From the NCBI GenBank assembly GCA_009823395.1, contig CM020516.1:12000001-12064000 (forward strand): 64,000 bases of DNA, given 5' to 3'. The notes beneath the pieces are model-generated. The model was given only the letters and a program-made list of their open reading frames with translations. It searched no databases and was not told the DNA's origin. Shown in pieces: positions 9,088-37,189 of the stretch. This DNA is from Thamnaconus septentrionalis. Taxonomy: Eukaryota > Chordata > Actinopteri > Tetraodontiformes > Monacanthidae. Position 1 is the stretch's first letter. The number at the start of each line of letters is the position of its first letter. Made by a program: the position numbers and the translations under genes.

Positions 9088-12000
9088 AATGAAATATAAA
9101 TACAAATTGCATTTCGTATTTCATGTTAATTTTGCCCCTGTTCGTGAGCACATCTCCAGCTTTTCCACCGTGCATCGTCCAGCCGGATAGAAGAAGAACT
9201 CTTTTCCCCTTCATCTTCGCTCGGTGCTGAAACTGGACACCTCTTTCCTGGTCACCTATCTGTGGCCAAGTGCAGGCGCCACAGTCTGAGGGCCCATTGC
9301 TCTTTAACCGTGTGGAAAGAAAAGAAGGGCATGTCGACATAATCTCATCCGCTCGCCACCAACAAGGCGCTGTTTAGATTAGGCCCGGCGGCTTTTCCCT
9401 CCTTCTGCTGCTGGAGGAGCCTCCGTCTCCAAGTTTGGGGGCCATTTAGGAGGAGTGAAGCCGAGGTGGGGGGGAAGGAATTCGGTGCAGAAAACTGTCG
9501 CGGAGGTGGCTACACACGGATTAAGACTTTTCGAGTGCGATTCCGGAGGATTTGAAAGGTTGCACATGATCCTGCGACGGAACAAGAAGCTTTATGTGGG
9601 CCATAAAAAAAAAAATCTATAATCACAATTGTGAAAGACTATATGCAGTTCATCAGGTTTTTTTTTTTTTTTTTTTACAGAGATCGTCAATAGACACTGA
9701 ATCCTCCGTACTTTTGCAATGCAGAGCGTTCAGCAAGGGGCGACGTCATTCCTAAAGACGATGGCGATTTATTTATTTATTTTATTATTGTCATCAATCC
9801 AACATTATAACTTTAACATGACACAACATTATTTTTGTTAGTCAATTATTATCATTTAACAGTGCAAAGGAGGTGTTGAGCCAGGTATGGGAGAAGAGCC
9901 ATGCACGTCGCGTTGCGCACCTCAAGGAAACTGAGCCCATTGTCTGGATTCAAAGCTTCACGGGTCACAGGAGCAGGTTAGAGCCCTAATGGCGCAATTA
10001 GACGCCCGACGCCAAACACTCACAAGCGAGACGCGCGCGCCCTCGTCCCAAACAGTGACCGACAGCGGCGGTTTTCGCGTGCCACCGGCTGCGTAAAAAA
10101 AAAGAAAAGAAAAAAGTGTCCGAGCAAGAAGAGCGTGTTTACCCAGCGGAAGAGTCTGTTTCCTGTCTGTAACAAAACCCAGACTCCCGGAGAGTGTCAA
10201 GGAGCTGCGCGACTCCCCACCCCCGATACATCATCTTCGAAACAGAATCATTGCGATAAGCCGGGTAAGGTCAGAGCCGCAGCAGAGGTCAGGCTGCAGG
10301 ATGATTCCCCCCCTCTGCCTCACCTCCATATACTAAACAAAAACCTCAAGGGAGGAACTTGCAAAACTGGAAAAGTTCTCATTGTAATTCATATTGGGGT
10401 AAACTACCCAATAAGTGGCAGGTGTCAGAAATTTGAGGTGAAACCGGGTGAACTAGTTTTAATAATAAGAGGTATTTTGACTCTCTTGCACTTGTCTCAT
10501 GGTTGGCTTTTATGTTGGGCACTGTACAAACCCTGGATGGGAACAAGTGGCACTTGAGCACTTCAACTCCGAAATAATGTCGGTTTATTTTTTTCTGAAG
10601 TCCTCAGGATTCCAATCGGCCTCATTTAATTGTGACAAAAGCGGAATGCAACACAGCCGTTGCAGCCCTGAGCACTTACAGTGCAAAGTTGGGATTCATA
10701 GTTTTGAATTGCATCACGTGGAGAATTATGTGTGTGATGATGTTGTTAGAATCATTAGTAATTTTCATGGCACAGACAAAAATAGAAAATAGCTGGTAAA
10801 CTGTGTAAAGCATAGCTTTGCTCAATACTAATTAAGAATGTTGATTATAAATTATTCTAAAAATCTTAAATGAAAGCTCGTACAAAATCTGAAATTTGAA
10901 AATTTTGTTTGTTTGTTTTTCTTTCCCTAGAGTCTATTCTTTACAAAATAGAATTCTATGGGCTCTTTACCAGATGGTAGATGGTTAAACATCATCTTGA
11001 GCCTTGTTTAAAGTGCAACTGGTTGGTTAACCAGCACTGATATAGACGCTCGGCCCAGATCCAGTGTGGGAGCGTTCCCCACCTGAAGGATCCAATAGAG
11101 GAGCACTCGGCATCCCTCCACTCGGTTGTTTACAAGTGCTCGTCTTGACATACAGTCATCAGTGCAGTGAAGGACTCCCCTTAGCCCCCCAATCAGAGTG
11201 TACAGCGCTCAGCAGGAGCCAGAGGCGAGAAAAGCTGCAGGCATCAAGAAAAATAGATTAGCTCAAGTGCGTCGCCTTACACAAGAGTCTATCCAACAGG
11301 AGGGCTCGCGGCCGCGTGGAAGTGATGACATCCACTTTTTGAAAGCCTTGAGGACATAGAAGGAAGCCCGCTAAGTGTGCGCTCGCCTTGCGTGGCTCGC
11401 GATTTCTTTCTATTCTATTTTTTTTCTTCATCTCATGGTCATCCGCAAATATTGGCGCGGGAGCCGGACCGGGTGACGGCTGGGCTCTCAGGAAGGTGTG
11501 CCTTATCAGCGGCCCATGCGACAGTGTCGGCGGCCAGGCCCCCAAGTCCGAGCCATTGTACCGCTGCCTGAGCCCGAGTGACGGATGACAGCGGCTTCTC
11601 ACTGGAGGAAATGAGGAGAGCAAGAGGCGAGCCCCAGGGCCACGGTTTCAGCTCAATGCCGTTCTCGCCACCTCCAAACGAAAAAAAAAGAAGTGCCAAA
11701 TCTCGCACAGGAAGTGGCGCCTGAAGCGAGCAGGCGATGTGGCGGCGTTCCCTCGGGGCTCGTCCAGGTTAGGAAGAGAGATATCCCGACTGGGATGTTT
11801 GTTCGGGAAAACTATTAAAAAGGCCGATACGGTTTGAGAAACCGAAGCAACGTTCTGCGTATCGAGGGCCTAGCGTTTTGGAGGCCGTAACAGGAGGAAG
11901 TGAGGTCAGGCCCGTCTGGGTCCCCTGCCCTTTGCCCTCCCCTGGGGATCATAAATTAGCCCGCTGTAATTCTCTCCCAGACGGCCTTGCCCCCAGCAGG

Positions 12001-14682
12001 TGTGTGTTTGTATACATGAGCGCTAACAAGGGAGGGTTGGGGGGCGCGAAAGTCCGTAACGCCTGTGATCTACGGCGTTGGGAATGTAAGCTTGGAAGGA
12101 AACGCGCAGCCTAAATATGCTTATCCTCCTGCGCTGCCACACGGGCCATGTAGATAAAGATACAAGGCGGGGGGAGGGGCTTTCACCGAGTGGGACGTGA
12201 GGTGACGTGAGATTTGGAATATTCTCCCAAGCTGCTCGTACTTTGGCGGGGCTTCTTGAGAGACGCCGGGAGGTTAAACGCAGTTCATCCCTTCCACTGG
12301 AGGACTTTCTCAAACTGGCGTGGGCAGTTAATAGCCTTCCTGGGAAACCAAAATGTTGCTTCAAAATAAAAATAACATATAAAAAAAAAAAAAAAAAACG
12401 CAGGGCCTGCCCTCTGGTAAACATCCCGGAGAGAAAACGCTACTGTCTCCACGGCGGTCACGGTGGTTCCATCGTCAAAGTGACGGTTTGTTTTGGCAAA
12501 CGCTCGACTCCTCATGAGTCAAGATGGCTTTTTTTTTTTCGTGAGTCGGCCGCCGCTACGGGGCCGTAGATGTCTCCTTTCTTGGCGGCCGTGCTTTGAA
12601 ATCACACGACGTGGATTGCAAGAAACGACGGATCACCAACGGCCACGGCCACAGCCGGGGTTCTTGTCACTTGTTTCGCGGTTGTTTGGTTTACGCGAGT
12701 GAAAAATCCGACCTGCGCCGTCCCACTTCCCGTCTTTGTTTCGTTGCATGCATATTTGTATAAAGTTGAGGTCTGGGCGGCCTGATCTGGCCGAAAGACA
12801 ACATCAATCACTTATAAGAGGAACACTGTAAACCTTGTGCCGAGGCTCCACCCAGAATTATGGGGTAAAGGCCGTTTCAGTCGTGGAAAAAAAAAAAAAA
12901 AAAACAGTGAATGACAGGCAAAGTGCAGGGAGACCTTTGTGGATGGTGCTGAAAATTAGTGGCTAAAGCTGATACAACGTTGATGCTCCAAATGAAATTA
13001 TAATTTCGGCAGTTTCCTCACAATTAGTAGACCTGATGCAAGATGATGCGAGACATATTGATCCTGTCTTGGTGCTGAAAGAGAATTAGCTTTTGACATG
13101 AATGAAATCAATAAATGCAGATAAAACCACCAGCTACAGTCAAAATGCATTACAGTAAAAGAAAACCTACAAAGTTTAAGAAATAAAAACCCACATCACA
13201 TATAGTGAGCATTTCAACTGGGCAAACAGTGAAAGCGGCGCCATTCTGACGCTGCAGATGCACTGTCTAAGATTTGAATTGATGTTAAGTAAATTTATTC
13301 TCGCAATTTTAAGGCTTTCACTACATTTTGGGAAAACGTGCCGTTTGCCCTCAGGTATCAGACAATAAAGACAGCTCTTATGTTTGTCGGATAAATAAAA
13401 AGGCTAGCTGTGCAGCCAGTAGCCTGCTAGCTAAGCCTGGAATGACCCCAGCCGCAAAACTCAAAATTCCTGACTTGGTGTTTTAACACAATGCAAAGAT
13501 GGTCGTTCACAATTTTGTTTTTCTTGATTTTTCCACAAAGTGAAGATAGTTTTGTGCATTTTGTGTGAGGTGTCATCGCGTTTCTGCTTGCTATTTATCA
13601 TATTTTGTCTGAGTGGCGCACGTCACACATTATTAGTGGGACTCGATTCCATCCCACGTCGTCAGTTGTAACCAAAGTGAACAACTTCCCTTTTCTACCC
13701 TCGTGTTTACTTTGCTTTTTTTTTTTTTTTTTCAATTGGCGACTACGGTGGAAACTGTGACATTTCAGGTGTTTGCATTTCTCGAGAGTAAATAGCCAGT
13801 GGTGTGATAACCGATGGGATGAAGCAGAATTTGCAGCCTCCAAAAACAATGAAGGTGTCATGAGATTAATGTGATTTGCATCAATTTGTATAACAAACCA
13901 AGACATTTATCTTTGTCACACAAGTCAAATTTGAGGTATCTGTACAGCCTGTTGAAATAGCAGTAATGGCTAAAACATTTAAATAAGGACCGAAGTGTGT
14001 CTTCATTTGTAGTGTAATGTAAATATACATACATGAACTAAAGGTGGCTATATTCCTTGTTTTACAGGTTCCATGTACTCTGTTAAATTTGTTAGTACCA
14101 AGGAAAAAACTATTACTTTGCTTGCATTGCTTTTTGGAAAAAGAAAAAAAAATCAGCCCAAATGTCATTGATACTTAATCCCAGTTTGGTGATGCCACCT
14201 CTGGCCATTTACATCTTCCACAATGTCAGACTCTTCAAGTATGTGAAAGGTCAAAAAAAACAAAAAACTCTTCTTTGCAAGAAGCTAAAATCGAGCCTTT
14301 CCGCTTTACAGACAGAGCTATTATCTAATACAATTAAATCAGAGATTCCCAAAGTATATATGTACTTGACTTAAAGGATCATCTTTTAATGACTGTTGTA
14401 GTTGTAGTTGGTAGTTGTGCATAAAATCTGCACCAAAACAAACCCCAATGTTCTGGTTCAAACATTCAAACTAAAACTGCACAGTGGCAATATCCCTGTT
14501 GGTGTTGCTGGGCAAAGCAACCCTCACACTGAATTAATAAATTGAAGAATAAAGTCAAAACATACCAAATAAGCAAACAGCTGAGAATTATTATTGGAGC
14601 CAACAGTTTGAAATGTTCTGTTTCAGTCCAAGCTGTAAACGCATCTGTACAAGTAATAGCTTATACTACCCGTTTGAGAAGA

Positions 14683-14735
14683 ATAAGAATGCCTTTATTT
14701 ATCCACATTGGGGAAATTTGCAAAAAGCACACAAA
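14683..14735 (-). repeat. Tail fragment of a teleost non-LTR-type dispersed repeat
   Basis: On the minus strand this reads as AAATTTCCCCAATGTGGAT followed by AAATAAAGG and a TTCTTATTC tail. It resembles the very common fish tail with AAATTTCCCC, a short spacer, AATAAAGG and TTATC units. Family recognition is from memory. Only the 3' end is present. Confidence 0.5.
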
Positions 14736-15057
14736 AAGTACAAAGTAACAAAGTCTTTGTGCTGAAGATGGGCGTGACACACGTCAATTAAAGCAGGAAG
14801 CACAGCGGCGCATTGATGTCTGTTGTGGCCTGCGCGTTCCATCAGTCAGGGGCCGAGGCAGCGAGCTGAACAGGGGGGGTCCTGTGGCCCCGTGTTGTTG
14901 CTGTGTCTGCTCCCTTGTTAGAGAATTGATGGCACTGTCTTCGGAAAACAAACACGGCGGGAAGCTAAAAAGGTGGTCACTCAGCGCGGCTCCCTGACCC
15001 GCAGAGACAGGGGCCACCGAGGCATGTGCGCACCCACTGGAATGTGCCCCTGTTGTC

Positions 15058-15092
15058 TGTGTGTGTGTGTGTGTATGTGTATGTGTGTGTGT
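15058..15092. repeat. Imperfect (GT)n microsatellite
   Basis: GT units interrupted twice by TATG. Confidence 0.9.
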
Positions 15093-16219
15093 GCACACGC
15101 TCTTGTTGGTGCTTTTGGCAGCCACCGCAGCTGGAGCGAGACTGCCCTGCGCCTGAATGTGTGTCTTTCAGTGTCAGCGCTCCTGCAGCAACAATGTAAA
15201 CCTGCATGGAAACTGAAAACACAACGAGGAAAAAAAGAAAAACCCTGTCGGCGCAACTCCTCTTTTCTCCTCCTCTCCCCCACACTCTCTCTCTCTCGCT
15301 CTCTCTTTCGCTCTTATTTGCACTGCGCTGCCGGATGCCAAAGTAAACGCACCTCATAATTGTGTCAAGCAGCTGCGCGGAGGGTGTCTGCGAATGTTTG
15401 GCTGGCTAACTCACTCATCTGAATGTGACACAGTAACCCCTGCGGGCACTGTCTTGCTGCGAGGCCACTCCTGTCACTCCTTGCTCTGGCTCACACCTCA
15501 CATCACAGCGACGGGCCGTCGTCCTGAGGCCTCCCCTTGCTACCAAGCCCTGCCGCGGGCCACCGAGCCGTATTCTGGGAGCTCAAATCCCATAATTGCG
15601 TGTCTGACAGTGATAGCTCTGCAGAGGAGACACCCTCACCTGGTCGGAAAGAATGAAAACATCTACTGTCAATGCAGAGCGAGGAGGGGAGCGGGGGCGG
15701 CAGCAGGGAGGAGTCAAGTGAGTAACATCTGGGGGAGAAACAGCAACAGGACGGCAGCGATAGTCATACAGTTTTTTGTTTTGAATTTTTGAATTTTAGC
15801 ACTTCATTTGCTGTATGCACCTTTAAGATGCGCGTGATTGTGATTTCGATTTGCAAAACGGTCAATTACCACAGAGTGTATTTTAGGAGTCACAATTAAA
15901 GTATTGAAAAGTTCTGTATGACATAATGGATTTTTAGCTCTCTTTTACTCTCGACAACACTACTGGAGAGTTACTGCTGAATCATTAACATGTTGGTGCC
16001 TGTATAACAAGCATCATTAGATATCAGACAAGATGTCACTTTTCTTTTGTGATTTAAAAAACGGGTAATTTTCATTCCCACGTCACCAATCATAGATTAG
16101 TGTGGCAAAGTTCATTAAAGTTTGCATACCGGTTGCGTTGACCCAAGTCAAAAACAATCACTCTCTGTTTGCCCCCACCAATAAATGCAATTAACCATTT
16201 TGTTCAGCTTCCACATTCA

Positions 16220-16221
16220 GC

Positions 16222-16297
<76 letters not shown>
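16220..16297. repeat. (GA)n microsatellite
   Basis: Nearly perfect GA run of about 78 bases with one AAAG interruption near its start, about 560 bases upstream of the got1 ATG. Confidence 0.97.
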
Positions 16298-16300
<3 letters not shown>

Positions 16301-16622
16301 AAACTTTGAGGATTGTACCTCAAATGCGTCCAAATCAGTGTCCCGGCAAGAGAGAACAGAGTGGCTGCCATTTATCAGCCACTCATGGAGAACTGTGGCG
16401 ACTACAGAGAAGAGCAAAATGCTAACACCGCATACTCATATACACGAACGAGCGCAGGTTATCTGCAGTCCAGTCTGAGCTGGAGCCTCATTCAGTATGA
16501 ACCAAGCTCGTGGCACCACCTTGCGGCCAGCATATTAATCGCAAGAACGTCAAGACCCACCCACTTTCCAGACATTTTTTTAAAGCTGTCTCAGCTGTCA
16601 ATCACTCCGACTACGCGAGTTC

Positions 16623-16728
16623 ATTGGCCAATCCTCCCTCATACGTTCTGATGTTGTTTTTCCCAACCTCCGCCGACCCTTGACGAGCGCGTCTATTGGC
16701 CGGGTTCGCATTCCCACAATCCTATTGG
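16623..16728 (+). promoter_or_regulatory. got1 promoter with clustered CCAAT boxes
   Basis: ATTGG (inverted CCAAT) occurs at 16623-16627, 16695-16699 and 16724-16728, and CCAAT at 16628-16632. All lie 130-235 bases before the start codon, with no TATA box. This is the usual architecture of an NF-Y-driven housekeeping promoter and fits a ubiquitous enzyme gene. The start site was not located. Confidence 0.6.
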
Positions 16729-16777
16729 TGCTACCGTCCACTCCCACCTCCTGTCACAGAATCCAAGTGCAAGGTGA

Positions 16778-21657
<4,880 letters not shown>

Positions 21658-21819
21658 ATGACACTACTTTACCCACAGTTCTCCTCACTTCCTCAGGTCC
21701 TGGCTCCTGAGCCACCTCATCCCAGGGAAAGTTGTTATTTGTTTTGTTTTGTTTTTTTTGTTTTGTTATGTCTATATCAGTATATTTCCTGGAGCAAACA
21801 CAAACTCTAGAGAACGAGC

Positions 21820-21823
<4 letters not shown>

Positions 21824-21868
<45 letters not shown>
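21824..21868. repeat. (GA)n microsatellite in the got1 3' UTR
   Basis: Uninterrupted AG/GA run of about 45 bases. Confidence 0.96.
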
Positions 21869-21871
<3 letters not shown>

Positions 21872-22698
21872 ACCTCACTGGCCCTGTTCCAACTCCCTTC
21901 TCAGTATTTCTGCTAAGCAAACACGTCTTTGACTTTGGCCCGTCCGCACTCTGCAGTAACGATAGAGATGCACATCTAATCTCAGTCCCACCATCTCATG
22001 AGAGAAGGAAAAAAAGTCCACCTCCGAGTAATAACGTTGATGTTTTCTCCCGGTTGTCTTTGTGTTGTCATTCGCATGTTTTATTTTGCTGCGTGCGTCA
22101 GCGCCAGTCTCTCTGCGAGGCTCGGTACATCTGTGACGGTGTTACTTTTACCTCAGCGGTGTGTGCCGTTGTGTCACACTGTTATGATTCATCCATTCCA
22201 AGCGTTAAAAATAAAAGCACAAAATCTCGATTCCATTTCGCCAGCCAGTTCCTCAAGGCACTTAAATTGTATTAAGAAGTGACCAAGTAAGTATTTATCA
22301 CTTAAATGCTGAATAAAATACGATTTTGTTTGATCTGTGACTAGTTTCTTTCTGTAACTAATGATTCAGTTGTCTTCCCAAAGCGCTAATGCTAATTACC
22401 TCAACTTTTATCTATCAGTGAAAGTACAAAGTGGCGCTGCAGTGTAGTGGCAGGTGTGCAGAACCCAGAGCGATCTCTGATCTCTTCCTGCCGCCAGCTC
22501 AGAGTCGTGAGTCCGACTCCGCCTGCCAAACGAATGTCGAGTTTGCACAGTTTGTGAGGGAGCCGTTATGCAAGAGTCCCGCGTCGATGGCACAGTTGCA
22601 CTTTCGATCGACCGGTTTACTATCGCTGTGCACGGTTCGCCAGTAACTTAACTGTTCTGTAGAAGAGTCGGAGCGCTGCTGCTTACCTCTACTGCTCT

Positions 22699-22704
22699 AA
22701 TAAA
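22699..22704 (+). terminator. Distal poly(A) signal of got1
   Basis: AATAAA followed 28-45 bases later by a GT-rich element (22732-22749), the expected layout of a cleavage site. An earlier AATAAA at 22312 is also followed by GT-rich sequence and may be used. Confidence 0.55.
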
Positions 22705-22810
22705 GAACTATATATAAACCTTGGTCAGTGCCGTGTGTGCTCATGTGTTGATGCTGAGATTCATGCAATAGGTCTGATGTTAAAAATGACAAAACACAGA
22801 CAGGAATAAC

Positions 22811-22816
22811 TTTATT
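22811..22816 (-). terminator. Candidate poly(A) signal of cnnm1
   Basis: AATAAA on the minus strand, followed in that direction by a GT-rich stretch (CTGTCTGTGTTTTGTC). If used, the cnnm1 3' UTR is about 2.3 kb and ends about 100 bases from the end of got1. Confidence 0.45.
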
Positions 22817-23060
22817 TAATAGCAATTAGATGTTCCCTTTTTTTTTTTTTTTTAAATAATCCTCTTTGTTCATATCTTTGGGTAGTTCCATATAGCAAAA
22901 TCTTACATTGCCAGTTCATTCCATAAATATTCCATAAACAAGCCTTCTTCTTTACGTCAGCCGGCCTGGAAATCTCTCAAAGCAGAAGGCTGGAGGTGTT
23001 CCTGGTTCAGATAAATCCTCTTGCTCAGAGTCCGACGGCAGATCAAAGGACTCGCTCAGT

Positions 23061-23061
<1 letters not shown>

Positions 23062-23092
<31 letters not shown>
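23062..23092. repeat. (CA)n microsatellite
   Basis: Perfect CA run of about 31 bases. Confidence 0.95.
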
Positions 23093-23094
<2 letters not shown>

Positions 23095-24570
23095 GTTGGC
23101 AGGATTTATGTAGAAGGGCAGTGTCCTTTGCACTCCCGCAGCAAAAACAATTACGCCTCTGAGTTTGTGTGTGCGCGCGCATGTGAAGGGAGGTGGCGGC
23201 TTGACGTCACTCTTGCCTCATATTGCTCCTCGTCCGTATCTCATGGTCTGCTCTGTGGATTAGTGTACCTGCCAAGATGTCACAGAGCAGATCCGCTTAG
23301 TCCAGTCGCGCCTTTATTATTGCGCTATCATTGCGTCGCCTCTGCAACAACGGCTAAAAAAAAAAAAGTAACCGTTGTTGCCCACCCAGTTTATTGCTCT
23401 TATTGCTTTTTTGTTTTCCTCCACGCAAAACCTGCAGTCACCCTAAACTCTATTCACTGCACGTCCGTCAGATGTTAGTGTAATTTCAGATCCTTTTCAT
23501 GCGTCCCGTTTACTATGACATGCATATGGAAACACTATAGAGGAAAACTGTACAGGAAAAAGCAGCATAAACAAACATGCAATTAGCAACTAGTCATCTC
23601 CTGTTATTAAGACCCTCGATATCCCCAAGAAACTCTATCCTCCCCAAGCTTATGTTGAATTGTCTGCAGCTTCAGCCAAGGACCCTGTTAGAGGTGCGAA
23701 CTGTACACGTAGAAAAGTGGCTCACATATCGGGAAGGTCATGTGCTCGAATGGAAGGCAATCAAACGACAGGCTAACGCGGTAAAGATCGAGAGCAAAGG
23801 TAGACAAGTTACTGGCGTGTTTCCATAGAGGGATCGTTTTGTCTTCACACGGCGACCCGAACAGAAGGAGGAACACCACTGACTGCAGGACAAACACGGC
23901 CGTGTGGGAAGGAGGCCGCGTCGGCCGCGTGAAGCTGTGCGAGATATTTAATGCCGTTAAGAGGACGGAGGATGACTTCTATTGCTTTCTCCAAGGTAAC
24001 TCTGGCACTTCCTGTATAAAAGTCAGCTGATTGTGTATCTATAGGTAGTAAAACGTCAAAGTTGTGCATTCCCATGGCAGCTTGCTAAGGGGTCATTCAA
24101 GGTTTTTTTAATGGCTTTTTTTCTATTATTTTGCTTTTTTTAATTATTATTTCTGTTGAAAAAATTGTGCTCTTGACCGATGGCTCATGTCTGTTTTTGT
24201 GTTTGTGTGTGTGTTTGTGTATTTGTTGGCAGTTAAGGTGTCACTCCTCTAACTACGGCAGCACGGTTCCCTGTGCAAATTGTTTGTGTTGAGTATGGGA
24301 ACTATTTCACTTTGACTGTAAAAAAAGAATAAAACTGCATCAACTGTTTGATTCTGTAAAAGGCCAAATGGTGGGAGACTGCAGCGCACAATCAATGCTG
24401 CTGGCTTTACCAACACGGCTGAATGTTAAATGTCCGGACGGGGGAAAAAAGTTCTGTTTAGATCCCCAGGAAACAGCATATTTAGCCCTCTGTTTACAGC
24501 CTGCTGCAAAAAAAAAATGTTCCATTAGGCTCAATATGAATTCGCTCTGCTGGGTGGCGGTCAAAACATG

Positions 24571-24584
24571 GCGCCCTCTGGGGG
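24571..24584 (-). promoter_or_regulatory. CTCF-like site near the got1-cnnm1 boundary
   Basis: The minus strand reads CCCCCAGAGGGCGC, which fits the 14-base CTCF core CCASYAGRKGGCRS at 13 of 14 positions. It lies about 520 bases past the cnnm1 stop. Confidence 0.45.
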
Positions 24585-25100
24585 ACTATTGCCTTTGGTG
24601 ACATCACAAAGGGCTGTTTTTGCAGACCTCCATGTATTACCAAATGGAGCAAGCAAATAAAGCAAAAGATGGGCTTTTCTTATTTCTGGCTTACTGTCAT
24701 GTGTTATTATTATTAATATAAAATCATCCTATTTGACCTCTAAATTCCATCATGGTATATTGGGGAAAAAAAGACACATGGCCTTGTTTACTGAGAGTGA
24801 TGGTGAATGCATGCTGAAGGCCGGCCAGTCTGGTGTAAGGCTGTGCAAATCCACTATACTTTTCTGCCTGGAGCCGTCCGTCTTCTTGTCGCTGTCGGCC
24901 TGTGAAGTCAGCTGGAGGTGGGCCAGGATGTGCCTGCTGCTGGGGGACCTGAGTGTTACCGGTGGCTACAGTAGATACGATGGCTCAGTCTCCTGTGAGA
25001 GCTGTGACGGAGAGGTTTTGCAGGGCCGTCGCTATGGGTGTGGGACGCGGAGGAAGCAGTCAGGCTCTTTCGACCACCGCTCCGACCCATCGCCGCTCTG

Positions 25101-36649
<11,549 letters not shown>

Positions 36650-36802
36650 GGGAGAAGTGGGTCACGTGGTGTGCACGGGATGGATGGAGCAGCTGGGTGG
36701 CCGTATCCATGAGGGTGGGTATGTTGCACTGAGAGGAAGAGGGAGCGAGGGGGCGCGCGCGCGCGTGTGTCTCTGTGTGAAGGCGGGTAGAGACACCGGG
36801 GT

Positions 36803-36831
36803 CCTTAAAAATACATGACAGCCCGTGACGT
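36803..36831 (-). promoter_or_regulatory. Candidate cnnm1 promoter: CRE and TATA-like box
   Basis: In the cnnm1 direction ACGTCA (36831-36826) is followed by TGTATTTTTAAGG (36815-36803). A start site about 25-30 bases on, near 36775, would give a 5' UTR of roughly 125 bases. Order and spacing fit a CREB-responsive TATA promoter. Confidence 0.35.
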
Positions 36832-37046
36832 GGGCAAGCATTATTTGCTTTCCTCCCATTTTCTAAAAATAGAAAGCAGGAAATGCCCGGTCATGAATGA
36901 TTGATGTAATCCACTAAGACTCGGAACCACTGAAAGCAACGAAGGCGCTAAATAGGCTACACGTTAAATAGATGTTATTACAGAGCAAATAATGAGTACG
37001 TTTTAAATATTATCTATTAGTATCACTCGGCAAATCATCAATGATT

Positions 37047-37076
37047 AAATGAATGAATGAATGAATGAATGGATGG
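37047..37076. repeat. Short (AATG)n / (GATG)n tetranucleotide run
   Basis: About five AATG units passing into GGAT units. Confidence 0.9.
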
Positions 37077-37175
37077 ATGAATCATGTAGCACCAAATGAT
37101 TTAGAGGGCCAGATTCTGCGTGGCTAAAATATACCGGTTTACTTATGTAGCATATCTTGCCTTTATCTAATTTCA

Positions 37176-37189
37176 CCACTAGATGGCAG
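37176..37189 (+). promoter_or_regulatory. CTCF core motif between cnnm1 and hpse2
   Basis: CCACTAGATGGCAG fits the consensus CCASYAGRKGGCRS at all 14 positions. It lies about 530 bases upstream of the cnnm1 start codon and 3 kb before hpse2, a natural place for an insulator between divergent genes. Confidence 0.55.

Larger units (their letters stand above)
7915..16440. other. Gene-free upstream region between nkx2.3 and got1
   Basis: About 8.5 kb with no supportable exon on either strand. It should contain the nkx2.3 5' UTR, promoter and long-range control DNA. Two parts look more than neutral. At 8568-8690 several GATA cores cluster (GGATAAGATAGC, GAGATAAAA). At 9950-12650 the composition turns GC-rich, with TAAT-type homeodomain cores (for example near 9986 and 11955). 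Microsatellites lie at 9002-9087, 15058-15090 and 16220-16297, with poly(T) at 9659-9676 and poly(A) at 12380-12398 and 12885-12904. Confidence 0.5.
21658..22725 (+). other. got1 3' UTR
   Basis: About 1.05 kb from the stop codon to the last good poly(A) signal. It contains a T-rich stretch (21740-21767) and a (GA)n run (21824-21868). AATAAA occurs at 22210, 22312 and 22699, so alternative ends are possible. Confidence 0.6.
22817..25100 (-). other. Likely cnnm1 3' UTR
   Basis: No exon of another gene is visible here on either strand. I infer a long 3' UTR because the first signal with a good downstream element is at 22816-22811. A (CA)n run lies at 23062-23092. Other AATAAA-like hexamers occur inside, so the real UTR could be shorter. 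Confidence 0.4.

Noticed and set aside
10135..10557. 140-aa open frame upstream of nkx2.3
   Set aside because: No recognisable motif; it appears to be a chance frame in non-coding DNA.
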